Source: Paenibacillus sp. V4I3 (GTDB taxonomy: Bacteria; Bacillota; Bacilli; Paenibacillales; NBRC-103111). Taken from it: a DNA stretch of 64,000 bases. The notes under the pieces were generated by a model, which saw only the letters and a list, made by a program, of their open reading frames with translations, was not told where the DNA came from and did no database searches. Of the stretch, positions 19,055 through 27,835 are shown in pieces. Both the position numbers and the translations under genes were made by a program. Location: positions 5,616,501 through 5,680,500 of the forward strand of contig NZ_JAUSZA010000001.1 in the NCBI RefSeq assembly GCF_030817215.1, read 5' to 3'. Within the stretch, counting starts at the first letter, position 1. Each line of letters begins with the position of its first letter.

Positions 19055-19141
19055 GTGCTGCCTCCTTTTTTCCTAGTATGAAAGGAAAGCACTTGATTTA
19101 AACATCCCCACCATGCTAACGTCTAAAACATACTTAAGGAA

Positions 19142-19220
19142 ATGCTTACGATGCAAGTTTTCCTAAAGGAAAACTCAGCTTATGCTTACGAAGAAAGTTT
19201 TCTTACGAAAACTCTAAGGA
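19142..19220 (+). repeat. Tandem hairpin element upstream of nuclease gene (copy A)
   Basis: Two roughly 40-bp units each start ATGCTTACGA and continue into a stem beginning AGTTTTC. Hairpin 1 (19156-19175) pairs AGTTTTCCT with AGGAAAACT around a 2-base loop; hairpin 2 (19196-19213) pairs AGTTTTC with GAAAACT around TTAC. The second hairpin is directly followed by CTAAGGAGG, the Shine-Dalgarno of the nuclease gene. A related element lies upstream of the PTS EII gene at 50978-51070 on the other strand. The position suggests a 5'-UTR element of a dispersed repeat family. Confidence 0.8.
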
Positions 19221-19228
19221 GGTCATTC

Positions 19229-19741
19229 ATGCGCAAATGGAAAATCTCTCTTGCTGTACTGCTAAGTCTAGCTATCTTGATGACTGCTTGTGGGAGTAAA
19301 CCCGCAGCTGTAGCTGGCAGAGAGCGTGTAAAAGTGGAACGTATCGTGGACGGTGACACGCTTGAGGTCACAATAAAGGGGAAGAAAGAGAAAGTTCGAT
19401 TAATTGGTGTGGACACACCTGAGACGAAGAAACCTAATACACCGGTAATGTTTTATGGGAAAGAAGCAAGTGCTTATACGAAGAAGCGATTGGAGAAGGA
19501 AACCGTCGAGCTTGAATTTGATGTAGATAAAAAGGATCAATATGATCGTTTGCTCGTTTACGTATGGATCGGAGAAGAACTGTTTAACCGTACCCTGGTT
19601 CAAGAGGGGTATGCGCGGATCGCTACATATCCTCCGAACGTCAAGTACGTGGATGCCTTTAAGAAAGATCAAGAAACAGCCCGTAATAAAAAGAAAGGCT
19701 TATGGAAGGATTACGATAAAGCATTCGATACCAAAAAATAA
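19229..19741 (+). CDS. Thermonuclease-family (SNase) lipoprotein
   Basis: Extracellular, membrane-anchored Ca2+-dependent nuclease of the staphylococcal nuclease fold. 170 residues: lipoprotein signal with lipobox LMTAC at about 18-22, then the SNase domain with IVDGDTLEV, VRLIGVDTPE (catalytic Arg and Glu region) and YDRLLVYVW (second catalytic Arg). ATG 19229 is chosen because AAGGAGG lies 6 bp before it; an in-frame ATG further upstream would read through the hairpin element. It is divergent from the XPB operon, which could be coincidence. Confidence 0.93.
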   Translation: MRKWKISLAVLLSLAILMTACGSKPAAVAGRERVKVERIVDGDTLEVTIKGKKEKVRLIGVDTPETKKPNTPVMFYGKEASAYTKKRLEKETVELEFDVDKKDQYDRLLVYVWIGEELFNRTLVQEGYARIATYPPNVKYVDAFKKDQETARNKKKGLWKDYDKAFDTKK

Positions 19742-19902
19742 CCGATAACTACCAAGGCAAGTGCCGAAAGCATCCCAGCAATCGGGAGGAAGTGAAAGCC
19801 CCTTCTCTCCTTCTTTTCGTACCAATGGGCCCTTCTTGAGCGCTTTTCTATTTCTCTTATATGCTGCTCAAATCTTTTCTCTATTTCGTATTGATTCCAC
19901 AT
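19711..19902 (-). CDS. Small single-pass membrane protein, 63 aa
   Basis: Unrecognised. A strongly charged N-terminal half (EIEKRFEQHIREIEKRSRRAHWYEKKERR), probably helical and cytoplasmic, precedes one hydrophobic helix (about 43-60, MLSALALVVIGYFLVS). ATG 19902 has a good GGGGGAG Shine-Dalgarno 6 bp upstream. The last 31 bp overlap the 3' end of the nuclease gene on the opposite strand, so the two transcripts are complementary at their ends. The strong ribosome site and the clean topology argue for a real gene. Confidence 0.6.
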   Translation of the reverse strand: MWNQYEIEKRFEQHIREIEKRSRRAHWYEKKERRGFHFLPIAGMLSALALVVIGYFLVSNALS

Positions 19903-20018
19903 GGTAACTCCCCCTATCCTTTGGTTGAGAACGATTTTACCATGGCAGGAACTCCCAGAGTTATCTATAATTAATGATAGTAACCATCGGAAAAAGTGAT
20001 GATTGGAGGGCGACTAGG

Positions 20019-20945
20019 ATGGATCTTACCTTGTATAAAACGCTGCTTGAAGTCGCCAAATGGCAAAACTATACGAAGGCCGGTGAAAGTCTCGGATATG
20101 CTCAGTCTAGTGTGACATCCCAAATTCAAAAGTTAGAAATGGAATATGGTATCGAAATATTTGAACGTGTCGGTAAAAAGATGAGACCGACGCCAGCCGG
20201 CGACATTTTACTCCGATATGCCTCCAAGCTTGTCAAACTAGTAGAGGAATCGAAGATAACTGTTGCGGGTCAAACGACGGGGAGCTTTATCATTGGCACA
20301 CATGAGACAACCATGTGCTCATATATGCTGCCACCGTATTTAGGAGCTTTCAAGAGGCGCTATCCGCAAATTACGATCACCATCAACGAAGTTGTCGAGA
20401 ATGATATTTATCGGGCACTTAAAGCAGGCGAATGCGATATGGGGTTCATTGTTGAACGTGAAATACATGACCCTGATTTGATATTTGAAAATATTCAAGA
20501 AGAGGAATTCGTCATTATTGCCTCGCCGGATCATCCGTTAGCAGCCCAATTATCCATTGTTCCACAAGATTTAAACGGCTGCGAGATTCTGATGTCGACA
20601 GTAGGAAGCCGGTGCCGCAATCTTTTCGAAAAGATGCTGCGCAAACACCAAATCCAATATACACTGGCCTATGAAATTAATAACTATGAAACGGTCAAAA
20701 AATGCGCGATGCATGGACTGGGTCTTTCCTTGCTTCCCAAAACGACCGTTACCGCTGAAACGCAAAACGGGCAGCTAGCAATTTTACCGCTAGACTACCC
20801 GAATTTTAAGCTAAACGTACAGCTGTGTTATCATGCCAAAAGGCAATTATCGATGCCCATGAAGGCTTTTATCCAGTTATTGTGTAGGCCTACTCCACAC
20901 GGATTGCATTCGCCTGAGCAATCAAGCACAGCTCTGCTGCTTTGA
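20019..20945 (+). CDS. LysR-family transcriptional regulator
   Basis: 308 residues: N-terminal helix-turn-helix (about 1-60, with LYKTLLEVAKWQNYTKAGES and YAQSSVTSQIQKLE) and a LysR substrate-binding domain from about 90, of the group with a TVGSRCRNLFEKML stretch. The start ATG 20019 (MDLTLYKTL) follows GGAGGG by 8 bp; the longer in-frame start has no such site. Its 3' end overlaps the convergent oxidoreductase gene by 56 bp. Targets are not evident; the nearby small membrane gene and the MocA genes are candidates. Confidence 0.85.
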   Translation: MDLTLYKTLLEVAKWQNYTKAGESLGYAQSSVTSQIQKLEMEYGIEIFERVGKKMRPTPAGDILLRYASKLVKLVEESKITVAGQTTGSFIIGTHETTMCSYMLPPYLGAFKRRYPQITITINEVVENDIYRALKAGECDMGFIVEREIHDPDLIFENIQEEEFVIIASPDHPLAAQLSIVPQDLNGCEILMSTVGSRCRNLFEKMLRKHQIQYTLAYEINNYETVKKCAMHGLGLSLLPKTTVTAETQNGQLAILPLDYPNFKLNVQLCYHAKRQLSMPMKAFIQLLCRPTPHGLHSPEQSSTALLL

Positions 20946-21963
20946 ACGTATGCGCCTGTGTCATGGCATGCTCTGTACGATTCAGACAGTCCAAGATCAA
21001 CTGGCCGAAGAAAGGAAAGCCTACTTGTCCATGAAGGCTGTAGTGCTTTTCTCCTTGCTGGTTGACCAGGTATAACTGATCTCCCTGCGGATCGCGAGCG
21101 ATGTCAATATATTTACGCAGCTCAATATATCCTTCTGTTCCTAGAATAACCGTCCGTCCATCTCCCCAAGTACCCAAACCACTCGGTGTAAGCCAATCCA
21201 CACGGAAATAGTTTGTCGCTCCGTTGTCCCCGATCAGTGTAGCGTCACCGAAATCCTCCAGCTCCGGATAATCCTTCGCATGGTAATTCGCCACTTTGCT
21301 GCTTACAACGGTAGCATCCTTACACCCTGCATAATGCAGAAATTGTTCGATTTGATGACTGCCGATATCACAGAGAATGCCGCCATAATTTTCCTTCTTG
21401 AAAAACCAGTCAGGGCGATTCGATGCACCCAATCGGTGCGGCCCTAAACCAATGACCTGTACGACACGGCCAATTGCACCCTCTTCAATGAGCTGTCCCG
21501 CAAAAACGGCGCTCTCCACATGGAGACGCTCACTGTAATATACAGCAAATTTGCGACCCGTAGCTTCAACAGTTGCCTTGGCGGCAGCCAGTTGATCTAA
21601 TGTTGTGAAAGGAGCTTTATCTGTAAAAAAATCTTTACCATTCTCCATCGCTCGGACACCTAACGCTCCGCGTTCAGAAGGTACAGCAGCTGAAGCGATT
21701 AGCTTGACTTCGGCATCGTCAAATATTTCTTGCTCAGACGCAGCAACTTTCACATGAGGATACTTCTCTACGAAAGCCTTTACCTTGGCAGCGTCCTGGT
21801 CATAAACCCATTTGAGCTCTGCTCCTGCTTCCTGCAAACCATTACACATACCATAGATATGACCGTGATCCAAGGCAATCGCCGCGAAAACGAACTCCCC
21901 TTTTTGAACGACAATGTTCGGCTTCCCTTTTGGTGCGTAGTTCATTCCATCGCTTTTCTGCAT
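20890..21963 (-). CDS. Gfo/Idh/MocA family oxidoreductase (DKAP variant)
   Basis: 357-residue NAD(P)-dependent oxidoreductase of the Gfo/Idh/MocA family, which acts on sugars and inositols. The N-terminus lacks the clean GxGxxG seen in most members; FVFAAIALDHGHIYGM takes its place. The usual EKP motif is replaced by DKAP (FFTDKAPF). GGILCDIGSHQIEQFLHY matches the catalytic His region. The ATG at 21963 follows GGAGG. It lies 57 bp after another MocA gene on the same strand and is probably cotranscribed. The substrate is unknown, and the altered nucleotide and EKP regions make the reaction uncertain. Confidence 0.8.
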   Translation of the reverse strand: MQKSDGMNYAPKGKPNIVVQKGEFVFAAIALDHGHIYGMCNGLQEAGAELKWVYDQDAAKVKAFVEKYPHVKVAASEQEIFDDAEVKLIASAAVPSERGALGVRAMENGKDFFTDKAPFTTLDQLAAAKATVEATGRKFAVYYSERLHVESAVFAGQLIEEGAIGRVVQVIGLGPHRLGASNRPDWFFKKENYGGILCDIGSHQIEQFLHYAGCKDATVVSSKVANYHAKDYPELEDFGDATLIGDNGATNYFRVDWLTPSGLGTWGDGRTVILGTEGYIELRKYIDIARDPQGDQLYLVNQQGEKHYSLHGQVGFPFFGQLILDCLNRTEHAMTQAHTFKAAELCLIAQANAIRVE

Positions 21964-22020
21964 GTCCCAATTCCTCCACTATCCTACCCATGTACGCATT
22001 AGCGCGGGGTGTTCATTTAT

Positions 22021-23169
22021 TTAGACCACAAGTGTTTTAAAGCCAGCCTCTTTATTGACGGTGGAATTTTTTATTTTCTCTTGCAAATGCTGCTCGAACA
22101 GTTCTTCGTCAATCGGCAGATCTACCCAATTGTCCGTCCACGTCGACAACAGCATGGCGTTGGATAGCATCAGACCTTTGATTCCTTCTTCCCCTGGAGC
22201 AACCAATGGCGTGCCATGTAGAATGGCATCCACCCAGTTTTGCGTGATGCCTTTGTGGCCTGTTTCTTGCCCTTCAATTGGAATCTCGCACTTCCAGCAC
22301 TCTGGTTGGCCAAATCCACCCTTGTAGGTTTCATTAAATTCTCTCTCGGATACACGCAAACGCCAGAAAGTTAGCTTGCCATCTTCGATCACAATTTTAC
22401 CGCGGTCACCGGACAACTCGAATCGATTCGTACCCGGTGCTTCGCCAGTTGTTGTAACGAATAAGCCCGTAGCGCCATTCTCATACTCTACGAATGCGGT
22501 TACATCGTCCTCTACTTCGATATTGCGATGCTTTCCGAAATAACAAAATGCACGAACTCGTTTAGGCATCATATCGATCGTCCATTGCCACAAGTCAAGC
22601 TGATGCGGATCCTGGTTAATGAGTACACCGCCGCCTTCGCCTGCCCATGTTGCACGCCAGCCGCCTGAATCGTAATAGCTTTGGGATCTGTACCAATTCG
22701 TAATAATCCAGTTCGTTCTGCGAATTTCACCAAGCTCTCCGGAAGAAACCAAATCCTTCAACTTTTTATATAATGGATTTGTACGTTGATTGTACATCAT
22801 ACTGAATACTTTACCTGAAGCTTGCGCAGCTTCGTTCATTTGACGAACTTGTTTGGTATAAACACCTGCTGGTTTCTCACACAACACATGGAGTCCGGCT
22901 TTAAATGCACGGGCAGCTACATCTGGGTGATCATAGTGAGGAGTCGCAATCAATACACCGTCAATTGTCCCCGAAGTAAGGAATGTATCGAGATTGTCGA
23001 ATAGTTGGACGCCTTCACCTAGGTTTTCTTTCGCCCATTCTAAGCGGTCCGCTCTGAACTCACAAACAGCGGTTAGCTGAGCACCCTTCACTTCATTGTT
23101 CACCAAATATTTGGCATGTCCGGTTCCCATATTGCCCAGACCAATAATACCAATCCTTACTTTCTCCAT
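22021..23169 (-). CDS. Gfo/Idh/MocA family oxidoreductase
   Basis: 382-residue NAD(P)-dependent dehydrogenase. The N-terminal Rossmann fold begins RIGIIGLGNMGTGH, with CEKPAG as the family's EKP motif near residue 95 and GGVLINQDPHQLDLWQW as the catalytic His region. The ATG at 23169 follows AAGGTGAT. The upstream 170 bp hold a likely promoter, but I cannot point to a convincing operator. With the downstream DKAP-type paralogue it forms a two-gene unit, possibly two steps of sugar or inositol oxidation. No transporter or isomerase is nearby to name the substrate. Confidence 0.88.
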   Translation of the reverse strand: MEKVRIGIIGLGNMGTGHAKYLVNNEVKGAQLTAVCEFRADRLEWAKENLGEGVQLFDNLDTFLTSGTIDGVLIATPHYDHPDVAARAFKAGLHVLCEKPAGVYTKQVRQMNEAAQASGKVFSMMYNQRTNPLYKKLKDLVSSGELGEIRRTNWIITNWYRSQSYYDSGGWRATWAGEGGGVLINQDPHQLDLWQWTIDMMPKRVRAFCYFGKHRNIEVEDDVTAFVEYENGATGLFVTTTGEAPGTNRFELSGDRGKIVIEDGKLTFWRLRVSEREFNETYKGGFGQPECWKCEIPIEGQETGHKGITQNWVDAILHGTPLVAPGEEGIKGLMLSNAMLLSTWTDNWVDLPIDEELFEQHLQEKIKNSTVNKEAGFKTLVV

Positions 23170-23303
23170 ATAGTTATCACCTTTTTCTTGTTAGATTCAC
23201 AATTATTGAACACGTTATCAATGTAGCATATTTAGAAGACCGCATCTTGTCGCAGATTGACCACCTTATTGCGAACTTTGACAGTTACTGAATATGTACA
23301 AAT

Positions 23304-23330
23304 GGAAAAAAGACCAGTTCCCCGGTCCAT
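23304..23330 (-). terminator. Terminator of the PAS histidine kinase gene
   Basis: A minus-strand hairpin GGACCGG-GGAA-CTGGTCT (with G-U pairs) is followed by six Ts. It lies 13 bp after the kinase stop. Confidence 0.8.
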
Positions 23331-23342
23331 TCCCTCTCTTTT

Positions 23343-25448
23343 TTACGAAAATGCTGGCAGTTGGATAAGCACTGTGGTGCCAACGCCAAGCTTACTTTGA
23401 TATTCGATATGTCCTTGATGTTCATCGATAATCGCGAAGCTAACCATTACGCCGAGCCCGGTACCCTTCTCTTTCGTCGTATAAAAGGGTTCCCCTATGC
23501 GCGGCAGCCGCTCCTCCGATATACCTAATCCCTGATCTGCGAAATAAAGAGCTACACCGCCCGCAACCTTTTTCGCAGATACATTCAGGCAGCCTCCTGT
23601 TGGCATCGCCTCAATGGCATTTTTAATCATATTCACGAAAACCTGCTTCAATTGATTTCTCTCACATTTAACCAGAGGAAGATCAGGTTCACAATCTAGT
23701 TCGATGATCACATTGCTCATAATTGCTTCTGTATTCAGTAGTTCGATGACTTCGCTTAGAATAGCCTTCGTATCATGAGGTTGAAACTCTACTACTTGTG
23801 GCTTAGCAAGAATCAGAAGCTCTCCCAAAATCAGTTCAATCCGGTTAAATTCTTCCTGCATGATCTGAAAATACCGCAGCTTGCTTTCTTCGTTTGCATG
23901 ACACATCAGCTTAGCAAATCCTTTGAGTGCCGTAAGCGGATTACGGATCTCATGCGCGATACCTGCTGCCAATTGTCCAGCGACATTCAACTTTTCCGTT
24001 TTGCGAAGAAGCTCTTCAGTCTGTTTCTGTATGGTGATATCCTGCACCGTTCCAAATAGACGCAGCGGTCTCCCCCATTCGTCATAGGTCGTTTTGGCCA
24101 TGGTATGAATCATGCGAACTTCAGTCTCATTCACAATAATTCGATACACCAAATCTAGTAGACCGCCATGCAGAGCTTCACGAATTGCCTCTCTCACTTT
24201 AACTGTATCATCCGGATGAACCGTATTAAAAAAGGCTTCTATTGTATTCCCAAAACTTTCACGGCTCATACGAAAAAGCACAAACAACTCATCTGACCAA
24301 TACAAATCATTCCTGATCACATCCCAATCATAGTGACCCAATCCCGCGATTTCTTGCGCAATTTCCAAATTGTCTTTACTTCTTTTAAGCTCAGCTTCAA
24401 TTTGTTTATATGTTGTAATATCGTGAATGAGTCCCCGTACAGCCGTACGACCGTTATCGCGGATGACTCGCTCGATTTGAGATTTAAGATAGCGTACCTC
24501 ACCATCATTTCTAACAATCCTGTACTCGACTTCTGATCGTCCAACCTGAATAGCTGTCTCAAAAGCAAGTGCTACTTTCTCGCGATCATCCGATACAATT
24601 TGCTTAACAGCTTCGCTTAATTCCAAGGAATCTACAGGATCAAGACCATGGATACGGTACATCTCCTCGGACCACATGCAATACTCATCGTTCAGATATC
24701 GTTCAAAGCTGCCAAATTGCCCCAACCTTTGTGCTTGAATAAAACGCTCCTCGACCAGCTTACGTTCTGTAATATCACGCCAAATGCCCAATATCTGACT
24801 TCTCTTACCATCTTCGTCTAACATCCATTTGAAATTTTTCTCAAACCACACGTACCAACCTTTTTTATGTAAGAAACGACAGGTGATCATCCCTTGGTCT
24901 ACAACAACCGAATGGTTTTCATCCGTAAGAATGTTCCTCAGAATCTCTATGTCTTCTGAATGACAATACGTCAAGATACGAGTACCGACCATTTCATCAA
25001 CCTCATAACCGAGCAGCGGATGAATAGCAGGGGATAGATATCGAAATTTACCATCTACGGAAGTCAACGTGATTAAATCTTGAAAATTCTCTGTATATTT
25101 TAGATAATACTCACTTTCTAGCAATGAACTAATTTCAGCAAAATCCGGTTTACGGAGTGCAATATGCAAGCTCCCCTCAAATGGATATGCACTTATCCTT
25201 ACCCACTGATTGGATGATTTTATGTATTCTTCAAAATGAACTTCTTCCTTATTTTTACGGGCTTTATGGAATTGATCGTAACAAGCGTACCGTATCGCAG
25301 CAGGAAATTCTGCCCAAGCGACTTTACCCAATAATTCATTGGGCGTACGATTTAAAATTTTTGCTGCATATTCGTTGATATATGTATAATGCCAACCTGC
25401 GTCTAGAATAATCACACCAATAAATGCGCTGTCTTCGACCCTATTCAT
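23343..25448 (-). CDS. Soluble multi-PAS sensor histidine kinase (sporulation-kinase-like)
   Basis: 701 residues with no membrane segment. Four PAS/PAC modules can be placed at about 1-110, 115-230, 245-350 and 365-475, each ending in an ITxxK/ITERK linker. The HisKA dimerisation domain has phospho-His 499 (AHEIRNPLTALKG), followed by an ATPase domain with NAIEAMPTGG (N box), DQGLGI (G1) and KGTGLGV (G2). This architecture resembles KinA/KinE, which feed the Spo0F phosphorelay. No response regulator is adjacent, as expected for such orphan kinases. ATG 25448 follows GGGAGG at a longish 14 bp. The signal is unknown. Confidence 0.88.
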   Translation of the reverse strand: MNRVEDSAFIGVIILDAGWHYTYINEYAAKILNRTPNELLGKVAWAEFPAAIRYACYDQFHKARKNKEEVHFEEYIKSSNQWVRISAYPFEGSLHIALRKPDFAEISSLLESEYYLKYTENFQDLITLTSVDGKFRYLSPAIHPLLGYEVDEMVGTRILTYCHSEDIEILRNILTDENHSVVVDQGMITCRFLHKKGWYVWFEKNFKWMLDEDGKRSQILGIWRDITERKLVEERFIQAQRLGQFGSFERYLNDEYCMWSEEMYRIHGLDPVDSLELSEAVKQIVSDDREKVALAFETAIQVGRSEVEYRIVRNDGEVRYLKSQIERVIRDNGRTAVRGLIHDITTYKQIEAELKRSKDNLEIAQEIAGLGHYDWDVIRNDLYWSDELFVLFRMSRESFGNTIEAFFNTVHPDDTVKVREAIREALHGGLLDLVYRIIVNETEVRMIHTMAKTTYDEWGRPLRLFGTVQDITIQKQTEELLRKTEKLNVAGQLAAGIAHEIRNPLTALKGFAKLMCHANEESKLRYFQIMQEEFNRIELILGELLILAKPQVVEFQPHDTKAILSEVIELLNTEAIMSNVIIELDCEPDLPLVKCERNQLKQVFVNMIKNAIEAMPTGGCLNVSAKKVAGGVALYFADQGLGISEERLPRIGEPFYTTKEKGTGLGVMVSFAIIDEHQGHIEYQSKLGVGTTVLIQLPAFS

Positions 25449-25531
25449 TCTAAGATGTTAACCTCCCCTACCCTTTTCGCTATCATTATCTCTCATCACT
25501 TATCGGTAGTAAAGATAACAATTTTTCCTGA

Positions 25532-25575
25532 CAAAAAAAGCAACCCTTCTCCATAGCATGGAAAACAGGTTGCTT
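25532..25575 (-). terminator. Terminator of the CBS-domain gene
   Basis: AAGCAACC pairs with GGTTGCTT across a 20-base loop, with a run of seven Ts on the minus strand after the stem. It lies just after the CBS gene stop. Confidence 0.8.
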
Positions 25576-25596
25576 ATTATTATCCGTGGACCATGA

Positions 25597-26037
25597 TTAT
25601 CTACTTCCGACTAGTGTTTTATCTGAAGAAATTTTGCTAAGCGCTTCCCCTGCTTCATCCTCAAAGCTGCCGCGAACCGCTAGGTCTCCGATGGCTACGA
25701 TTCCAACAAGCTCACCATTCTCTACTACAGGTAAACGTCGAATTTGATCTTTAGCCATCAATTTGGCGGCTTCTTCAACAGATGTATCGGGACTTATTGT
25801 CTCGATATCCTTCGTAATTACTTTATCGACAGCAGTAGAACCAGAATGCTTTTCTGCGTATCCGCGAACAACAAGGTCACGGTCCGTTACAACACCAATG
25901 AGCTTCTTACCCTCTACAACGGCAACGAATCCGATATCGTGCTGCTTCATTTTCAAAGCGATCTCGTAGACATTATCCTGCAGAGTAACGGTCACGCAAT
26001 CTTTACTCATGATGTCCCTCACTGTTTTACCTGCCAT
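25597..26037 (-). CDS. Two-CBS-domain protein
   Basis: 146 residues made of a pair of CBS domains: VRDIMSKDCVTVTLQDNVYE ... GVVTDRDL and KDIETISPDTSVEEAAKLM ... GIVAIGDLAVRG. Stand-alone CBS pairs bind adenine nucleotides and act as energy or c-di-nucleotide sensors for partner proteins; several Bacillus homologues (YhcV, YlbB, YkuL) exist, and I cannot pick one with certainty. ATG 26037 has GGAGG upstream. It is followed by its own terminator and preceded by the M20 gene on the same strand. Acu-type regulation is another possibility, since acuB is absent from the acu cluster, but this protein is far away and has no ACT domain. Confidence 0.85.
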   Translation of the reverse strand: MAGKTVRDIMSKDCVTVTLQDNVYEIALKMKQHDIGFVAVVEGKKLIGVVTDRDLVVRGYAEKHSGSTAVDKVITKDIETISPDTSVEEAAKLMAKDQIRRLPVVENGELVGIVAIGDLAVRGSFEDEAGEALSKISSDKTLVGSR

Positions 26038-26100
26038 GTCCCATAATCCCTCCTCGGAGTTAACTTACTTCTATAGCATTCTCCAAAGGAAGCACGGCAT

Positions 26101-27270
26101 TCATGCCATATAATCCAAAGCCATTCCTAACAACAAATTTGCCGCATTTAGCATGGATTTCTCGTCAATATCGAACTTCGGATGATGATGCGGATGTACG
26201 ATGCCAGCCTCCATATTACCTGCACCTACGAACATAAAACAGCCTGGTCGGTGGTTCAAATAATAGGAAAAGTCTTCTCCGGCCATAATAAGTGGAGACT
26301 CGTGCACGGCTTCTGCCCCAAACAATTCGGTACCAACTTTGAAGAAGCGCTCTGCTTCTTTCACGTCATTAACAACCGTAGGGTAACCTAATTTATAGTT
26401 TATCTTATAGGAAGCCTGATTCATCTCACAAGTGGTATGTACGATCCGTTCGAGGCGCTGCTTCACATCTTGTCTAAGTTCCGCATTGAACGTGCGTACA
26501 GTGCCATTCAGCACACTTGTTTCGGCTATGACATTGAAGCTAGAGCCTCCGTGGAAGGATCCAACGCTGACCACACATGGTTCTATCGGATCTATTTGTC
26601 GACTCACGATCGATTGAAGATTAACAACTAATTGAGAAGCTACATAAATGCTGTCAATGGTTTGATGAGGCAAACCCCCATGTCCACCTTTTCCTTGAAT
26701 ATGAATGGTGAATTCGTCGGGTGCCGCCATTAAGGGGCCCGCTTTGGAATAAAAATGGCCTACCGGAAATGGTGTCCATAGATGAACGCCGAATATGGCA
26801 TCAACACCTTCAAGAGCGCCGTCTTGGATCATGGAATCAGCGCCACCAGGCGTAATTTCTTCAGCATGCTGGAACAGGAAAACCAGATTTCCTTTCAGTT
26901 GAGAGCGATGCTGACTCGCCACCTTGGCAATACCAAGCAGTGTGGCGGTGTGTGCGTCGTGTCCACAAGCGTGCATAACGCCATTTGTTAGCGAAGAGTA
27001 CGTACAGTTCTTCTCATCTTGAATAGGCAATGCGTCCATGTCTGCTCGAAGCGCAACCGTGGGACCTTCGCTGCTGCCGCGGAGCAGTCCGACAATGCCA
27101 TTGCCTCCTACATTTTTGCGAACTTCTATATCCCAACTTTCTAGATGATTAGCCACAAATTCAGCAGTATGATATTCATGGAAAGAGAGTTCTGGATTTT
27201 GATGTAAGTAGCGCCTCCAGGCAACCATTTCTTCATAATTCGCTTGTAAGCTTGCTTGAAAATCGTTCAT
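26101..27270 (-). CDS. M20D-family amidohydrolase (hippurate hydrolase / N-acyl amino acid hydrolase type)
   Basis: 389-residue metal-dependent amidohydrolase that removes acyl groups from amino acids or similar. Zn/Mn ligands are visible: HACGHDAHTA near residue 105, HAEEITPGGAD near 142 and MAGEDFSYYL near 335. The opening WRRYLHQNPELSFHE is typical. Length and motifs match YhaA/AmaA/HipO and the N-acetyl-diaminopimelate deacetylase group; the substrate cannot be fixed. ATG 27270 follows GGAGG by 9 bp. No lysine-pathway genes adjoin it, so a general catabolic role is more likely than DAP deacetylation. Confidence 0.88.
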   Translation of the reverse strand: MNDFQASLQANYEEMVAWRRYLHQNPELSFHEYHTAEFVANHLESWDIEVRKNVGGNGIVGLLRGSSEGPTVALRADMDALPIQDEKNCTYSSLTNGVMHACGHDAHTATLLGIAKVASQHRSQLKGNLVFLFQHAEEITPGGADSMIQDGALEGVDAIFGVHLWTPFPVGHFYSKAGPLMAAPDEFTIHIQGKGGHGGLPHQTIDSIYVASQLVVNLQSIVSRQIDPIEPCVVSVGSFHGGSSFNVIAETSVLNGTVRTFNAELRQDVKQRLERIVHTTCEMNQASYKINYKLGYPTVVNDVKEAERFFKVGTELFGAEAVHESPLIMAGEDFSYYLNHRPGCFMFVGAGNMEAGIVHPHHHPKFDIDEKSMLNAANLLLGMALDYMA

Positions 27271-27474
27271 AAGGAAAATCCTCCGCCCATCCTTGTTTCT
27301 TAACTTTTCACGCTTGCCGTGTCATTGAACCTATTCTACCAAATAAATGATCATGTTTCATCTGTAAAGTGCCATCAAATATTAGAAAATTGACGTTGTT
27401 ATCGACTTGCAGAACCATTGGAAACATACTATCATGAATAAAGAATGCATACGTACAATATGGAGGCGTTAAAA

Positions 27475-27822
27475 GTGATTATTGAAGCAACTGGCCTAAA
27501 AGGCTTAAAAAGCGATTTGGCTCACCTGGATGAAGTAACGACTAAACTTGGTTTCGTGCGTTGGCAGTGGGAATACACGCGTGCTACTTATGATTTTAAA
27601 ATGGAAGATAAAGCAAGTAAATCCGTGTATTTCTTACGTGTAAATGCTCGTGTAGAATCCGGCAAACTAGAATCTCCTTATGCAATCTTATTCCTAGAAG
27701 AAGCTTACATAGGTAAAGAAACATTCCCGCATGGCTTAGATTACAATTCTCCTATCCCGGAGTCTGTTCTCAAAATCTCCAATCAAAAATTAGCACAGCT
27801 GCAGCAATTATTAGCGGACTAG
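27475..27822 (+). CDS. YugN-like family protein
   Basis: 115-residue cytoplasmic protein resembling B. subtilis YugN, with no known function. Seen: an N-terminal IIEATGLKGLKSDL, aromatic stretch FVRWQWEYTRATYDFK and the GLDYNSPIPE segment. The start GTG 27475 follows GGAGGCG by 6 bp; the longer ATG frame beginning at 27445 precedes this site. It ends 13 bp before ftsW on the same strand and is probably cotranscribed. Confidence 0.75.
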   Translation: MIIEATGLKGLKSDLAHLDEVTTKLGFVRWQWEYTRATYDFKMEDKASKSVYFLRVNARVESGKLESPYAILFLEEAYIGKETFPHGLDYNSPIPESVLKISNQKLAQLQQLLAD

Positions 27823-27835
27823 GCGAGGAAACAGC

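Noticed and set aside
25597-26037. CBS-pair protein as the missing AcuB
   Set aside because: It lacks the ACT domain of AcuB and is 17 kb from acuA-acuC.
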